Shown: positions 47,926 to 58,685, counted from the first letter of the stretch. The stretch: DNA of 64,000 nucleotides from an uncultured Caulobacterales bacterium (GCA_947503715.1 CANNER010000003.1:1-64000), one strand, 5' to 3'. The notes: a model not told the origin generated them from the sequence alone. Numbers and translations are program-made.

Positions 47926-49053
47926 ATTACGACGCAAACTGATAATAGACCCGAAGATCGTGAGACTCACGTTATTCGCGACGGTCACGATAACTTCTTC
48001 ACACCGCTGAGATTGCTCTTTGCCTCTCTCGTTGTGATTGGTCATGCCTTTGTCATTGCCATGCGCGACCCGACCCTAGAGCCCCATATTTTCTATCATT
48101 ACACGTTCAGTTATATGGCCGTGAATATGTTCTTCATTGCCTCGGGATTTCTCGTCACGAAATCGATGGTCTATCGCGGCGACACGCCCAGTTTCCTTTC
48201 TGCGCGGGCCTTGCGCATTTTCCCGGCTCTAGTCGTACACGTCATATTTGTGATGATCGTGATCGGCCCCTTGGCCACAAGTCTGCCGTTGAAAGCGTTT
48301 TTCAGCTCGCCTGACTGGTATCTCCAACCCGTCAAGGTTTTGACTTTCTACAAGACCGGCATGGTTATGCCTGGAGCCTTTGAAGGCAATGCGGAAAATT
48401 TCGGATCTGCCCCACTATGGACGCTACGATATGAGGTTCTGGCCTATATTGCGACATTGGGCGTTTTCAGCCTTGGCCTGTTGAAACGAAAATGGATGGC
48501 GCTGGCCCAATTTATTCTGCCTTCTATCGCATGGATTATATTCACGCAGTTGAACCTGTTTGAAAACCTTCCAGCGACACTTAACAACATGTGTCGTTTT
48601 GGGATTGCCTATGGGTTGGGGGCTACAATTTACGCTTATCGCGACCGCCTCACCTTCCATTGGGTGAGCCTATTTGTCCTTTTGGCATTAAGTTGGATGT
48701 TTCGCTCAACCCCGGTTGTTGAGGTTATTATGAACCTCATCTTGGCTTGGGTCGTCTTTAAACTCGCCTATATACGCGCCCCGCGTTTCGCGTTTTTGCA
48801 GAAACTTCCGGACCTCTCTTACGGCATCTACATCTATCATTGGTGCGTGTTGCAGATGCTGTTTCACTGGATGCCGGATCTGTCGGTTTTAACACTCTTC
48901 GTGCTGGGCTTTCCCCCAACTGTCGTGCTTGCAGCGCTGAGCTGGTATATTATCGAAAAGCCGATGCTCAAGAGCAAGACACGCTTTGCAAATTGGCTAC
49001 GCCATATCGGACTGAAACAGCGTAAGCCGTCAGGCGCAATGCTTCTCGACTAG
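47926..49053 (+). CDS. Acyltransferase-3 family membrane protein (OafA/YrhL type)
   Basis: Predicted inner-membrane O-acyltransferase modifying a surface glycan or lipid. It has about ten hydrophobic segments and family motifs FFTPLRLLFASLVVIGHAF (with the catalytic His), FFIASGFLVTKSM, SLFVL and DLSYGIYIYHWCVLQ. The start is odd. A perfect AAAGGAGG lies nine bases before an in-frame ATT at 47926, and the protein from there (375 aa) begins with a normal polar N-terminus. The alternative TTG at 47872 has no ribosome-binding site, and no ATG or GTG fits. It converges on lpdA with overlapping ends. Substrate unknown. Confidence 0.82.
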   Translation: MTTQTDNRPEDRETHVIRDGHDNFFTPLRLLFASLVVIGHAFVIAMRDPTLEPHIFYHYTFSYMAVNMFFIASGFLVTKSMVYRGDTPSFLSARALRIFPALVVHVIFVMIVIGPLATSLPLKAFFSSPDWYLQPVKVLTFYKTGMVMPGAFEGNAENFGSAPLWTLRYEVLAYIATLGVFSLGLLKRKWMALAQFILPSIAWIIFTQLNLFENLPATLNNMCRFGIAYGLGATIYAYRDRLTFHWVSLFVLLALSWMFRSTPVVEVIMNLILAWVVFKLAYIRAPRFAFLQKLPDLSYGIYIYHWCVLQMLFHWMPDLSVLTLFVLGFPPTVVLAALSWYIIEKPMLKSKTRFANWLRHIGLKQRKPSGAMLLD

Positions 49054-50444
49054 AAGTGAATTGTCCGCCCATAAGCGTCCAGCACGGCCTCATGCATCAT
49101 CTCTGACAGCGTTGGATGCGGGAAGACTGTTTCCATCAATTCATGCTCGGTCGTCTCCAGCTTTTGCGCGATGGTATAGCCCTGAATAAGTTCTGTCACT
49201 TCCGCGCCAATCATATGCGCGCCCAGTAATTCGCCAGTCTTCGCATCAAAGACCGTTTTCACGAGACCTTCCGGTTCACCCAGCGCAATTGCTTTGCCGT
49301 TACCCACATAGGGGAAACGTCCGACTTTGACGTCATAGCCCGCCGCTTTTGCTTGAGCTTCAGTATGACCGACGGAGGCGATCTGCGGATGGCAATAGGT
49401 GCAGCCCGGAATGGCATTGGCATTAAGAGGATGCGGATTTCCGCCTGCGATCTTCTCGATACAGATAATGCCTTCATGGGACGCTTTATGCGCGAGCCAT
49501 GGCGGCGTCGTGACATCACCAATCGCGTAGAGCCCGGGAACGCCCGTGAAACTAAAGTCATCCACCTGAATGAAACTCCGCTCGACTTTGACGCCCAGTT
49601 TTTCAAGCCCCATATTTTCCGTATTCCCGACAATGCCAATCGCGAGAATGACGCGATCAAATTCATGCGTTTCGTCTTTTCCATTGGTCGTCAGGGTCGC
49701 CGTCACGCCTTTTGCGCCGGGTTTGACAGATTTGACTTGGGTCTTTGTCTTGATGGTCAGGCCTCGCTTCTCAAACGCCTTGCGTGCCATTTTTGAAATT
49801 TCTTCATCCTCGGCGGGCAGGATGCGGTCGACCATTTCGACTACCGTCGTGTCCGCACCAAACGCGGAGAAGAAGGACGCGAATTCCATACCGATCGCGC
49901 CTGAGCCGATGACCAGCAATTTGTCCGGAATGGTATCGGGCGTCATCGCTTCCCGCGCCGTCCAGATATACTTCCCATCAGGCTCTAGACCCGCTTGCGG
50001 AATGGTCCGCGCCCGCGCACCAGGGGCGAGAATAACGTGTTTCGATGTGTAGCTTTTGCCGTCGACATGAACCGTCGGCGCGGGTTTGCCCGGCGTCATC
50101 GACGCAAATCCCGGAATGACCGTGATCTTGTTCTTCTTCATCAGATGTTTGATGCCCGCAGAGAGCTGCCCAGCGATATTACGCGAACGCTTGACGATCT
50201 TTGCGAGGTCATAGCTCGGCTCTGCACTCAAACCATAATTCTCGGCATGCTGCATATTGTGGAACACTTCGGCGGAGCGCAGCAAAGCCTTTGTCGGGAT
50301 ACACCCCCAGTTTAAGCACACGCCGCCCAAATCGGCTTTCTCGATGATCGCAGTTTTAAACCCGAGCTGTGACGCACGGATGGCGGTCACGTAGCCCCCT
50401 GGACCAGAACCAATGACGATGACGTCGAAAGATGTTTCGGACAT
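49050..50444 (-). CDS. lpdA: Dihydrolipoyl dehydrogenase (E3)
   Basis: FAD enzyme reoxidising dihydrolipoyl groups of 2-oxoacid dehydrogenases. From the ATG at 50444 (AAGG seven bases upstream) it has 464 residues: FAD motif VIVIGSGPGGYVTAIRAS, the redox disulfide GGVCLNWGCIPTK (Cys43, Cys48), the NAD motif LLVIGSGAIGMEFASFF, the FAD motif GLYAIGDVTTPPWLAHKA, and the C-terminal FPHPTLSE with the active-site His. It follows the pdh genes on the same strand, separated by one unknown gene. Confidence 0.97.
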   Translation of the reverse strand: MSETSFDVIVIGSGPGGYVTAIRASQLGFKTAIIEKADLGGVCLNWGCIPTKALLRSAEVFHNMQHAENYGLSAEPSYDLAKIVKRSRNIAGQLSAGIKHLMKKNKITVIPGFASMTPGKPAPTVHVDGKSYTSKHVILAPGARARTIPQAGLEPDGKYIWTAREAMTPDTIPDKLLVIGSGAIGMEFASFFSAFGADTTVVEMVDRILPAEDEEISKMARKAFEKRGLTIKTKTQVKSVKPGAKGVTATLTTNGKDETHEFDRVILAIGIVGNTENMGLEKLGVKVERSFIQVDDFSFTGVPGLYAIGDVTTPPWLAHKASHEGIICIEKIAGGNPHPLNANAIPGCTYCHPQIASVGHTEAQAKAAGYDVKVGRFPYVGNGKAIALGEPEGLVKTVFDAKTGELLGAHMIGAEVTELIQGYTIAQKLETTEHELMETVFPHPTLSEMMHEAVLDAYGRTIHF

Positions 50445-50514
50445 GAAATAACCTTGCATTAGAGACGCAAGGCTTATGACTCAAACCGGGTCGGCTTTGA
50501 ACCGTTAATTCGCG

Positions 50515-51447
50515 CTATTCGCTATATTTGCGCATCATATTAGCGCGTTCTTGGCGTGTCGCCGTCAGGATCGTGATGATTTCAAGACGGATGGGCGCGG
50601 CCAGTTCATCAATCTCGATTTCATCCAAGACGGCAAAAGCCGCATCCGCATTCCCGCGTTTCGCCAATCCCGTCCCGATGCGAGAGCGGGCCGTGTCGCG
50701 GAGTTCCGGCGTCGAGAGCTCGCCCACAATATCGGCGGCCTGCCCCATATCCCCGCGATCAATCGCGTAGTCGATGACTTCGAGGAGTGCCTGATTGCGC
50801 ATATCCGTGACTTGGAGCTTCCGGGCTTCATCCAAAACGCGATCATAATTTCCGCCTTTCGACGGGAGGCTCTGCTGCGGTGTATCAACCTTTGTTCCAC
50901 GCGCGGTTTCGATTTTTTTCTCCACCACGTCAGAGGGAAGGAAACCGGAACCGGGGCCATCCTTACGGGCGGCGTCAATAATGTTCTGATCCGTGACGGG
51001 ACGCTTCGCTGCCCCGTTCATCATCCGGATGATGTCCTCACGCGTGCGGGACCCCGTTGTTTTTTTCTTCTCAGGCTCGGCCTCAGTCTTAGCCTCAGAT
51101 TTATATGTTTTAGCGGAAGACGGCTTAGACTTTTTCATCTCAGGCTCCGCCTCTGCTTTTGGTTCAGGTTTCTCTTCCTCGACCTTTTTCTTGTCGGACT
51201 TCAAATAATGATCTAGAAACTTCGTCTTTGGCGGGTCACTGGCCTCAACGGTTTCAATCGTAACAGTCTCGGTAGTATTGCGCGTCTCGGTGACAGTGGT
51301 CTTTCCGCCTGCGAGTTCGGACCCGTTCAGCTCGACACGGACATCCTCATCCGCTTCCGTCGCAACCGCGCCTTCCGTCCCGAAATAGACGATAGACCCC
51401 GCGAGAACGGATAGAATACCACCGGTGAGCAAAGCTTTCATCAACAT
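50515..51447 (-). CDS. Exported protein with charged linker and helical repeats, function unknown
   Basis: A 310-residue product from the ATG at 51447 (AAGGAG six bases upstream). A signal peptide or anchor lies at about 4-25 (ALLTGGILSVLAGSIVYFG). A long Lys/Glu/Pro-rich stretch at about 75-140 is probably disordered. From about residue 205 to the end there are tandem helix pairs (QALLEVIDYAIDRGDMGQA, TGLAKRGNADAAFAVLDE) resembling TPR-type repeats. I recognise no family. It lies between pdhC and lpdA on the same strand, but nothing ties it to pyruvate metabolism. Confidence 0.75.
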   Translation of the reverse strand: MLMKALLTGGILSVLAGSIVYFGTEGAVATEADEDVRVELNGSELAGGKTTVTETRNTTETVTIETVEASDPPKTKFLDHYLKSDKKKVEEEKPEPKAEAEPEMKKSKPSSAKTYKSEAKTEAEPEKKKTTGSRTREDIIRMMNGAAKRPVTDQNIIDAARKDGPGSGFLPSDVVEKKIETARGTKVDTPQQSLPSKGGNYDRVLDEARKLQVTDMRNQALLEVIDYAIDRGDMGQAADIVGELSTPELRDTARSRIGTGLAKRGNADAAFAVLDEIEIDELAAPIRLEIITILTATRQERANMMRKYSE

Positions 51448-51525
51448 ACGACACTCCTTAACTAGAGTGAACTGTACCACATCTGAACGGTTTTCGCCAA
51501 TTAAGCTCCCTTAAGAGGCGAGTCT

Positions 51526-52875
51526 CTACAACATCATAGTGATGGGCGTTTCGACATAGCGTTTGAACACGCCGAGCCATTCCGCGCCGAGCGCCCCGTC
51601 AACGACACGGTGATCGCAGGTCAGTGTCACGGACATAACCGTCGCAACCGCCAGTTCACCGTCTTTCACAACAGGTGTCGGTGCGCCTGCCCCGACGGAC
51701 AGAATCATGCCGTGCGGTTCATTGATGATAGAGCCGAAGGACTTGATGCCCATCATCCCCAGATTGGAAATGCTGAACGTACCGCCCTGATATTCCTGCG
51801 GCTTGAGTTTCCTCTCCCGCGCACGTCCTGCGAGATCTTTCATCTCGGTCGAGATGGTCGACAGGCCCTTATTCTCGGCCTGACGCACAATCGGCGTTAT
51901 CAAGCCGCCCTCGATTGCGACAGCCACGGCGACATCGGCGTGATTGTGATAGGCGATGCCGTCGGGCGTAAAGCTCGCATTGGCCGCAGGCACGGCTTTC
52001 AGCGCGAGAGCCGCCGCGCGGATGAGCATGTCATTGACTGAGACTTTGACGCCTTCGGGCGCTTGGGCGTTCAACTGCTTGCGCATGGCCAGCAATGCGT
52101 CGATTTCGCAATCCACGATGAGCGGGAAGTCAGGGACATTATTATTTGAAGCAGAGAGACGCTTCGCGATCACTTTACGCATGCCGTCTAGCGGCTCCAG
52201 CGTGTAGGTTCCGGCTTCCACACCCAGCTTGGCCAGATAATCCGCCCCACCGGAGCGCACGGCGCCGACTTCGGTGGAATCAGAAGCGGGTACAGCCGTT
52301 TCTTTTGTCTCGGCTTTCGCGGGCGCAGCGGCCGGTGAATAGCTCTCAACATCCGCCTTCACGATACGGCCATGTGGGCCGGAACCGGAAACATCGGAAA
52401 GTTCAATCCCTGCTTCCTTGGCGAGACGTTTCGCGAGAGGGGACGCTTTGATACGCTCACTGCCTGACGCCTTGGATGCGGAGAGTTTCGACTTATCAGC
52501 AGCCGTCGTTTTTGGCGCGTCATCCTGCGGTCCGCGACCGTGGCCCTTATCCGCAACCTCTTCTGCTTTCGGCGCAGCACTTTCCTTTGCGCCGCCGCCG
52601 ACTTCATAACCGTCCAGCGCACTCTCATCCTCATCCTCTTCGAGGAGGATCGCAATCGGCGCATTGACTTTCACGCCATCCGTGCCCGCCGCGACGAGCA
52701 ATTTCGCAATCGTGCCCTCTTCCACGGCTTCAACTTCCATCGTCGCCTTATCGGTCTCGATTTCAGCCATGACATCGCCGGACGACACAGTGTCTCCCTC
52801 GGCGACGAGCCATTTAGAGAGTGTGCCCTCCTCCATAGTCGGGGACAGGGCGGGCATGAGGATTTCAATGGGCAT
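51526..52875 (-). CDS. pdhC: Pyruvate dehydrogenase E2 (dihydrolipoyl acetyltransferase)
   Basis: Core acetyltransferase of the pyruvate dehydrogenase complex. The 449 residues have one lipoyl domain ([16 protein letters not shown], lipoylated Lys about 43), an Ala/Pro/Glu linker, the peripheral subunit-binding domain (IKASPLAKRLAKEAGIEL), and the catalytic domain ending with the active-site HRVVDGALGAEWL. The ATG at 52875 begins [17 protein letters not shown] as usual; an upstream in-frame start would add 16 residues. A small lipoprotein gene separates it from pdhB. Confidence 0.96.
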   Translation of the reverse strand: MPIEILMPALSPTMEEGTLSKWLVAEGDTVSSGDVMAEIETDKATMEVEAVEEGTIAKLLVAAGTDGVKVNAPIAILLEEDEDESALDGYEVGGGAKESAAPKAEEVADKGHGRGPQDDAPKTTAADKSKLSASKASGSERIKASPLAKRLAKEAGIELSDVSGSGPHGRIVKADVESYSPAAAPAKAETKETAVPASDSTEVGAVRSGGADYLAKLGVEAGTYTLEPLDGMRKVIAKRLSASNNNVPDFPLIVDCEIDALLAMRKQLNAQAPEGVKVSVNDMLIRAAALALKAVPAANASFTPDGIAYHNHADVAVAVAIEGGLITPIVRQAENKGLSTISTEMKDLAGRARERKLKPQEYQGGTFSISNLGMMGIKSFGSIINEPHGMILSVGAGAPTPVVKDGELAVATVMSVTLTCDHRVVDGALGAEWLGVFKRYVETPITMML

Positions 52876-52886
52876 AATATCTACTT

Positions 52887-53393
52887 TTATTGTAAAATGT
52901 ATACTTTTGAAGCAATCTTCCAAGTATTATCAATATTTATAAGCGTAATCGCATCGTAAACTCGGTCTTCAATTTTAAATATAACGACGGCCATACGTTC
53001 ATCGACAACATTCATAGAGAGAATTTCAAAGTTGTCGAAAGTTAAGTCTGGATTACCGGGCTCAGCCCATCCAACCACCGTTGAGTGCATATCTGTCCAT
53101 CTTTGCAAATACGACTTCCCTGCATCATCTTTACTTGGAAAAAACATAACAGAATCAGGGTGGAATGCGTCTCTTAACGTCTCAACAGAACTATTTTTCT
53201 GTCCGCCTAAATATTTCTCGTAAAGAACATTCTTTATCTCTTCACGCGTTTTCGAGGGCAGCTTCATAACTGCAGACGTAACCTCAATTACTTTCTCGCC
53301 CCCTTCATCTGAAACATCAGTGGCCGCGGAACCGCATGCTGCCAACAGAGAAACAAGCGGGACCACGAGGAAGAGTTTAATATTGTCTATCAT
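52887..53393 (-). CDS. NTF2/SnoaL-like lipoprotein within the pdh cluster
   Basis: A 168-residue predicted lipoprotein. The signal peptide has lipobox LLAAC (about Cys20). The mature part looks like an NTF2/SnoaL-type cone fold (TREEIKNVLYEKYLGGQKN, AFHPDSVMFFPSK, then a C-terminal sheet ending WKIASKVYIL), but this assignment is by pattern only. The gene is clearly richer in A/T than pdhB and pdhC, which suggests later insertion into the cluster. The ATG at 53393 lies one base after the pdhB stop (TAATATG). No role in the complex is implied. Confidence 0.7.
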   Translation of the reverse strand: MIDNIKLFLVVPLVSLLAACGSAATDVSDEGGEKVIEVTSAVMKLPSKTREEIKNVLYEKYLGGQKNSSVETLRDAFHPDSVMFFPSKDDAGKSYLQRWTDMHSTVVGWAEPGNPDLTFDNFEILSMNVVDERMAVVIFKIEDRVYDAITLINIDNTWKIASKVYILQ

Positions 53394-53394
53394 A

Positions 53395-54810
53395 TTATCC
53401 CACATAACACGCCCGCTTCGCCGCCTCGACGACATCTTCCGTCCCCGGCAAGCTCAACGCTTCCAGGTTAGCGGCATATGGCAATGGCACATCCGCTTGG
53501 AAAACGCGTTCCGGTGGGGCGTCGAGATAATCGAAGGCTTCCTTCACAACGACGGCGGCGATTTCCGCGCCGATGCCGGATTGGCCCCAGCCCTCTTCCG
53601 CGCAAACGATGCGGTTTGTTTTCTTGACCGATTCAATCACCGTATCTGTATCGAGCGGGCGGATTGTGCGGAGGTCGATGACTTCCGCGCTAATGCCTTG
53701 CTCCGCCAGAATATCGGCAGCCTCTAAACAGCGCCCGACCATGCGGGAATGCGAGACAAGCGTGACATCTGTACCTTCGCGGCGGACCTTTGCCTTGCCA
53801 ATCGGAATGATGAAGTCGTCCATATCCGGCACGTCAAAGCTCTCGCCATACATGAGCTCATGCTCCAAGAAGACAATCGGGTTCGGGTCACGAATGGCGG
53901 CTTTCAACAAGCCCTTCGCATCTGCCGCATCATAGGGCGCTACGACTTTCAGTCCGGGGACATTGGCGTACCAACTGGAATAATCATGGCTGTGCTGCGC
54001 ACCAACACGTGACGCCGCGCCATTCGGACCGCGGAAGACAATCGGACAGCGCATCTGCCCACCGGACATATAGAGCGTCTTGGCCGCAGAGTTGATAATG
54101 TGATCAATGGCTTGCATGGCAAAGTTAAATGTCATGAATTCGACAATCGGTTTCAATCCGCCCATCGCAGCACCGACACCAATACCGGCAAAACCATACT
54201 CCGTAATCGGCGTATCGACAACGCGGCGGCTGCCAAATTCCTGCAAGAGTTCGCGGGTCACTTTATAGGCGCCCTGATATTCGGCGACTTCCTCGCCCAT
54301 GACGAAGACTGTCTCATCACGGCGCATTTCCTCGGCCATCGCATCGCGGAGTGCATCACGGACCGTCGTTTCGACGAGTTTGATATTCGTCGGAATATCG
54401 GGATCATTCGCGACTTTGGTTTTGGGCATCCCACCGGAGGAGTCGCGATTGGCGCTCGTATTTTCAGGATGGACCGCGCCGGATGTGCCCGGTTTGTCGT
54501 CACCCTTATCATCTTCGACTTTCATATCGCCGCCAACTGGTGCTGAAGACAGATCATCCGCGCTATCGCCCTCTTCAAGCAATTGCAGGATCACCGCGCC
54601 GACTTTTACATTGTCCGTGCCCGCCGCGACGACAATCTTCCCAACAGTGCCTTCGTCAATCGACTCGACTTCCATCGTCGCCTTATCGGTCTCGATTTCC
54701 GCGAGAATATCGCCGGAGGAGACTTCGTCGCCTTCTTTGACCAGCCATTTTGACAATGTGCCTTCCTCCATCGTCGGAGACAAAGCGGGCATTTTAATAT
54801 CGATAGCCAT
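53395..54810 (-). CDS. pdhB: Pyruvate dehydrogenase E1 beta with N-terminal lipoyl domain
   Basis: Beta subunit of the thiamine-diphosphate-dependent E1. The 471-residue protein carries an extra lipoyl domain at the N-terminus ([17 protein letters not shown], then [16 protein letters not shown]), an arrangement known in alphaproteobacteria. A linker leads to the E1-beta part ([79 protein letters not shown]). The ATG at 54810 overlaps the stop of the MAPEG gene (TAATG). Confidence 0.97.
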   Translation of the reverse strand: MAIDIKMPALSPTMEEGTLSKWLVKEGDEVSSGDILAEIETDKATMEVESIDEGTVGKIVVAAGTDNVKVGAVILQLLEEGDSADDLSSAPVGGDMKVEDDKGDDKPGTSGAVHPENTSANRDSSGGMPKTKVANDPDIPTNIKLVETTVRDALRDAMAEEMRRDETVFVMGEEVAEYQGAYKVTRELLQEFGSRRVVDTPITEYGFAGIGVGAAMGGLKPIVEFMTFNFAMQAIDHIINSAAKTLYMSGGQMRCPIVFRGPNGAASRVGAQHSHDYSSWYANVPGLKVVAPYDAADAKGLLKAAIRDPNPIVFLEHELMYGESFDVPDMDDFIIPIGKAKVRREGTDVTLVSHSRMVGRCLEAADILAEQGISAEVIDLRTIRPLDTDTVIESVKKTNRIVCAEEGWGQSGIGAEIAAVVVKEAFDYLDAPPERVFQADVPLPYAANLEALSLPGTEDVVEAAKRACYVG

Positions 54811-55211
54811 TAGAATAAGAGCTCCCAAAGGATCATGAGGATACCGACAATGGCGACAAACCATGCCAGCGTGCGTACCCAAGGTACGCCAAACCAATAA
54901 GTTGGGGCGAAGACAAGACGCCCCCAGAAAAACAATGCCGCGCCGAGTGCGGTCAGTGAAGAAAAGCTATCCGTCACCGCCGCGACGAGGACGAGCGGAA
55001 CAAACATACACATTGATTCCACAAAATTCGCCTGAGCGCGTTTCGTGCGTCCGTGAAAGGGCGTCAGGCCTGAACCGGGCAAATCATCACGCGGACCGAC
55101 CAAATCGGAAAGGCTGGCCTTCTTCGAGAAAGTCGCCGCCGTCGCCTGCGCCAAAATCATGACGAAGAAGAGCGCAACACTCCAAACGAGATATTTGAGT
55201 TCGACGGCCAT
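54810..55211 (-). CDS. MAPEG-family membrane protein
   Basis: A 133-residue protein with about four membrane helices of the MAPEG superfamily (membrane-associated eicosanoid/glutathione metabolism). Typical features are the loop [23 protein letters not shown] and [27 protein letters not shown]. In bacteria substrates are mostly unknown. Both ends overlap neighbours as TAATG (with the DUF3291 gene upstream and pdhB downstream), so it is part of the pdh operon by layout. Confidence 0.87.
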   Translation of the reverse strand: MAVELKYLVWSVALFFVMILAQATAATFSKKASLSDLVGPRDDLPGSGLTPFHGRTKRAQANFVESMCMFVPLVLVAAVTDSFSSLTALGAALFFWGRLVFAPTYWFGVPWVRTLAWFVAIVGILMILWELLF

Positions 55212-55699
55212 TACGCACAATCCTTTTTCGGCAATTGCGGCGTGACGGCTTGGCCGTCCACATCGAAAGGAATAGCGAAGGAAAACGCATCAGGCGTTGG
55301 ACCCATTTCACGGATAAGATCCAGTTTGGCCTTGGCCTCATCAAGGTCGGGAATATGCCCGTCCTCGACCCACCAGAGCACCATATGTTCGCGCGGGATG
55401 GGGGTAAACCAGTCACGCTTGCCCTGCATGACTTTCGTATGTGCCGTTTTGTAAACGAAGTGGAACAGACTCTCTATATCTGCCCAAACGCTCATATTGA
55501 CGAGAGTCATCGGGCCTTGCCCCTCCATCCGAAGTGTCAACGCGCCGTCTTCCGGCCCGTCATCTACCATACGCCAGATGAAGCCGGGTGCCCGGTCGGC
55601 CAGCGCATTAATCGCGTCAATCCGACCCGTGAAGCCGACCATTTCGGGCGCTTCGGTCGGATGACGCGCATCCGCGATATTGAGCTGGGCGAGTTGCAC
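55211..55699 (-). CDS. DUF3291 family protein
   Basis: A 162-residue protein matching the DUF3291 pattern: MQLAQLNIADARHPTEAPEM, FTGRIDAINALADRAPGFIWRM, VNMSVWADIESLFHFVYKTAH, and HMVLWWVEDGHIPDLDEAKAKL. This looks like a dimeric alpha-beta barrel (monooxygenase-like) fold; activity is unknown. The start is a GTG at 55699, six bases past the pdhA stop. It is embedded between pdhA and the MAPEG gene. Confidence 0.85.
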   Translation of the reverse strand: MQLAQLNIADARHPTEAPEMVGFTGRIDAINALADRAPGFIWRMVDDGPEDGALTLRMEGQGPMTLVNMSVWADIESLFHFVYKTAHTKVMQGKRDWFTPIPREHMVLWWVEDGHIPDLDEAKAKLDLIREMGPTPDAFSFAIPFDVDGQAVTPQLPKKDCA

Positions 55700-55705
55700 C
55701 TGAGC

Positions 55706-56713
55706 TTAAGCCTCAACCGGCAGTAGGACATCCGTCCAAAGCTCATCCGGATGCGGCTCGGGGGACTCCAACGAGAAATCGGCGGCGTCTTTGACGATCT
55801 CTTTGATCTCTTTGTCAATCGCCTTCAGCTCGGCCTCATCCGCCCATTTTTTCTCCATCAAGCGCGCCCGCGCCCAATCAATCGGATCGCGTTCAGATCG
55901 TGTTTTCGTCACTTCGTCACGGGAGCGGTATTTCGCAGGATCGGACATGGAATGCCCGCGATAACGGTAGGTTTTCATTTCGAGGATCATCGGCCCCTTG
56001 CCGTCCCGCGCATGTTTGATGGCTTTGGCGGCGGCGTCGCGGACTTCAAGGACGTTCATCCCGTCGACCTGAATACCTTCAATTTCGAAACTGCTGCCGC
56101 GTTTATAGAGCTCGGTTTCCGCAGAAGACCGCTCGACCGATGTGCCCATCGCATATTGGTTATTCTCAATCACAAAGACTACGGGAAGGTCCCAGAGTTT
56201 CGCCATGTTGAATGTCTCATAGACTTGCCCTTGGTTCGATGCCCCATCACCGAAGAAGGCGAGGCTGACAAAGCCATTGTCGAGATATTTATTCGCAAAG
56301 CCCAGCCCTGCACCAATTGGCACCTGCGCGCCGACAATACCGTGACCGCCATAGAATTTTTTATCCGTGCTAAACATGTGCATGGAGCCGCCCTTGCCGC
56401 GCGAATAGCCGCCCTCGCGACCCGTCAGTTCGGCCATGACGCCACGGCTTTCCATGCCGCAAGCCAACATATGTCCGTGATCGCGATAACCTGTGATCAT
56501 CTGGTCGCCGTCAATCATCGCGGCGCGACAGCCTGTGACGACGGCTTCCTGCCCGATATAGAGATGGCAGAAGCCTGCAATCTGGCCCATGCCATAGAGT
56601 TGGCCCGCCTTCTCCTCGAACCGCCGAATGAGGAGCATGTCGCGGTAGAAGCCGAGCAGCTCGTCCTTATTGGTTTTGAGTTCAGCTTTTTTCTTAGCGG
56701 GTTTTTTCGCCAT
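55706..56713 (-). CDS. pdhA: Pyruvate dehydrogenase E1 alpha
   Basis: Alpha subunit of E1, decarboxylating pyruvate with thiamine diphosphate. The 335 residues show the substrate/cofactor segments LYIGQEAVVTGCRAAM, RDHGHMLACGM, GKGGSMHMFS and GAQVPIGAGLGFA. The thiamine diphosphate motif starts GDGASNQGQVYE and ends FVIENNQYAMGTS. The phosphorylation-loop segment YRYRGHSMSDPAKYR is present. First gene of the pdhA-DUF3291-MAPEG-pdhB-lipoprotein-pdhC series. Confidence 0.97.
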   Translation of the reverse strand: MAKKPAKKKAELKTNKDELLGFYRDMLLIRRFEEKAGQLYGMGQIAGFCHLYIGQEAVVTGCRAAMIDGDQMITGYRDHGHMLACGMESRGVMAELTGREGGYSRGKGGSMHMFSTDKKFYGGHGIVGAQVPIGAGLGFANKYLDNGFVSLAFFGDGASNQGQVYETFNMAKLWDLPVVFVIENNQYAMGTSVERSSAETELYKRGSSFEIEGIQVDGMNVLEVRDAAAKAIKHARDGKGPMILEMKTYRYRGHSMSDPAKYRSRDEVTKTRSERDPIDWARARLMEKKWADEAELKAIDKEIKEIVKDAADFSLESPEPHPDELWTDVLLPVEA

Positions 56714-56781
56714 GTCTGGACCTTTATTTCACATCCGAAATAATAACAGAATTGTTCAGGCCTGTTGTTGTCAGACTAGCC

Positions 56782-57066
56782 TTACGGGTCAAGCCAAATC
56801 GTCAACTCTTTCGTGTCCGAAACGTATAAATCACGCCGCGCCGCGATCTCCAGCGCGTCCAGATCCAGACCTTCATTCCGCAACGCATCCACATCTTGCG
56901 CAAGCTGTAAATGCTGTGTCTCACGCTCTGCCAGAGTAACAGAAAGTCGCTCTGCCTCGTCCGAATAACTCATCCACGACAACAGACCTTGCGAGCCGGA
57001 AAACGCGTGAAAGGCCAGATAGGCATAGAGCGCGATGAGCCCTATGGCGGGCGCACGGCGTTTCAT
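56782..57066 (-). CDS. FtsB/DivIC-like septum formation protein
   Basis: A 94-residue single-pass membrane protein: short basic N-terminus MKRRAP, membrane helix (about 8-28), then a periplasmic coiled coil (EAERLSVTLAERETQHLQLAQDVDALRNE) and a short domain with LEIAARRDLYVSDTKELTI, resembling the FtsB/DivIC family that links cell-division proteins. Its place directly after eno matches the common eno-ftsB order. The start is at 57066; eight more residues are possible upstream. Confidence 0.85.
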   Translation of the reverse strand: MKRRAPAIGLIALYAYLAFHAFSGSQGLLSWMSYSDEAERLSVTLAERETQHLQLAQDVDALRNEGLDLDALEIAARRDLYVSDTKELTIWLDP

Positions 57067-57134
57067 ATCAATGTGCGGGATTCGGCGCATTTCGCCTTGT
57101 CCCGCAATCGGGTTAGCTTTGGGTTAACGAAACC

Positions 57135-58430
<1,296 letters not shown>

Positions 58431-58455
58431 CTAATAATAATGTAGTGTGAAAGAC

Positions 58456-58635
58456 TTAGTCTTTAGGGGTCAGAACCTGACGACCTTTATACATGCCTGA
58501 TTTCAGGTCGATGTGGTGCTGACGACGCAGTTCACCACTGTCTTTATCTTCGACGTAGTTGGTTGCGGTCAGGGAGTCGTGCGAACGGCGCATGCCGCGG
58601 CGCGAATTGGAAATCTTGGACTTAGGGACAGCCAT
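58456..58635 (-). CDS. rpmF: 50S ribosomal protein L32 (bL32)
   Basis: A 59-residue basic ribosomal protein starting [20 protein letters not shown], typical of the zinc-free bL32 form (no CxxC pairs). GGAGG stands five bases before the ATG at 58635. A T-rich hairpin lies 22-50 bp upstream, either ending the RNA encoded upstream or serving as a leader structure for this gene. Confidence 0.97.
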   Translation of the reverse strand: MAVPKSKISNSRRGMRRSHDSLTATNYVEDKDSGELRRQHHIDLKSGMYKGRQVLTPKD

Positions 58636-58656
58636 CGGGGCCTCCATTTATAAATC

Positions 58657-58685
58657 AAAAAAGCGACTCCCGATACAGGGGTCGC
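58657..58685 (-). terminator. T-rich hairpin upstream of rpmF
   Basis: On the minus strand GCGACCCC and GGAGTCGC pair (one C-A mismatch) around a 7-nt loop and are followed by TTTTTT (58662-58657). It is placed to end the candidate RNA encoded just upstream on the same strand. Because it sits only 22 bp before the rpmF start, an attenuator in the rpmF leader is also possible. Confidence 0.6.

Noticed and set aside
51490-51525. CtrA binding site from the two TTAA motifs upstream of the exported-protein gene
   Set aside because: The spacing between TTAA motifs is six bases, not the seven of the CtrA consensus; the same applies near 12560-12580.
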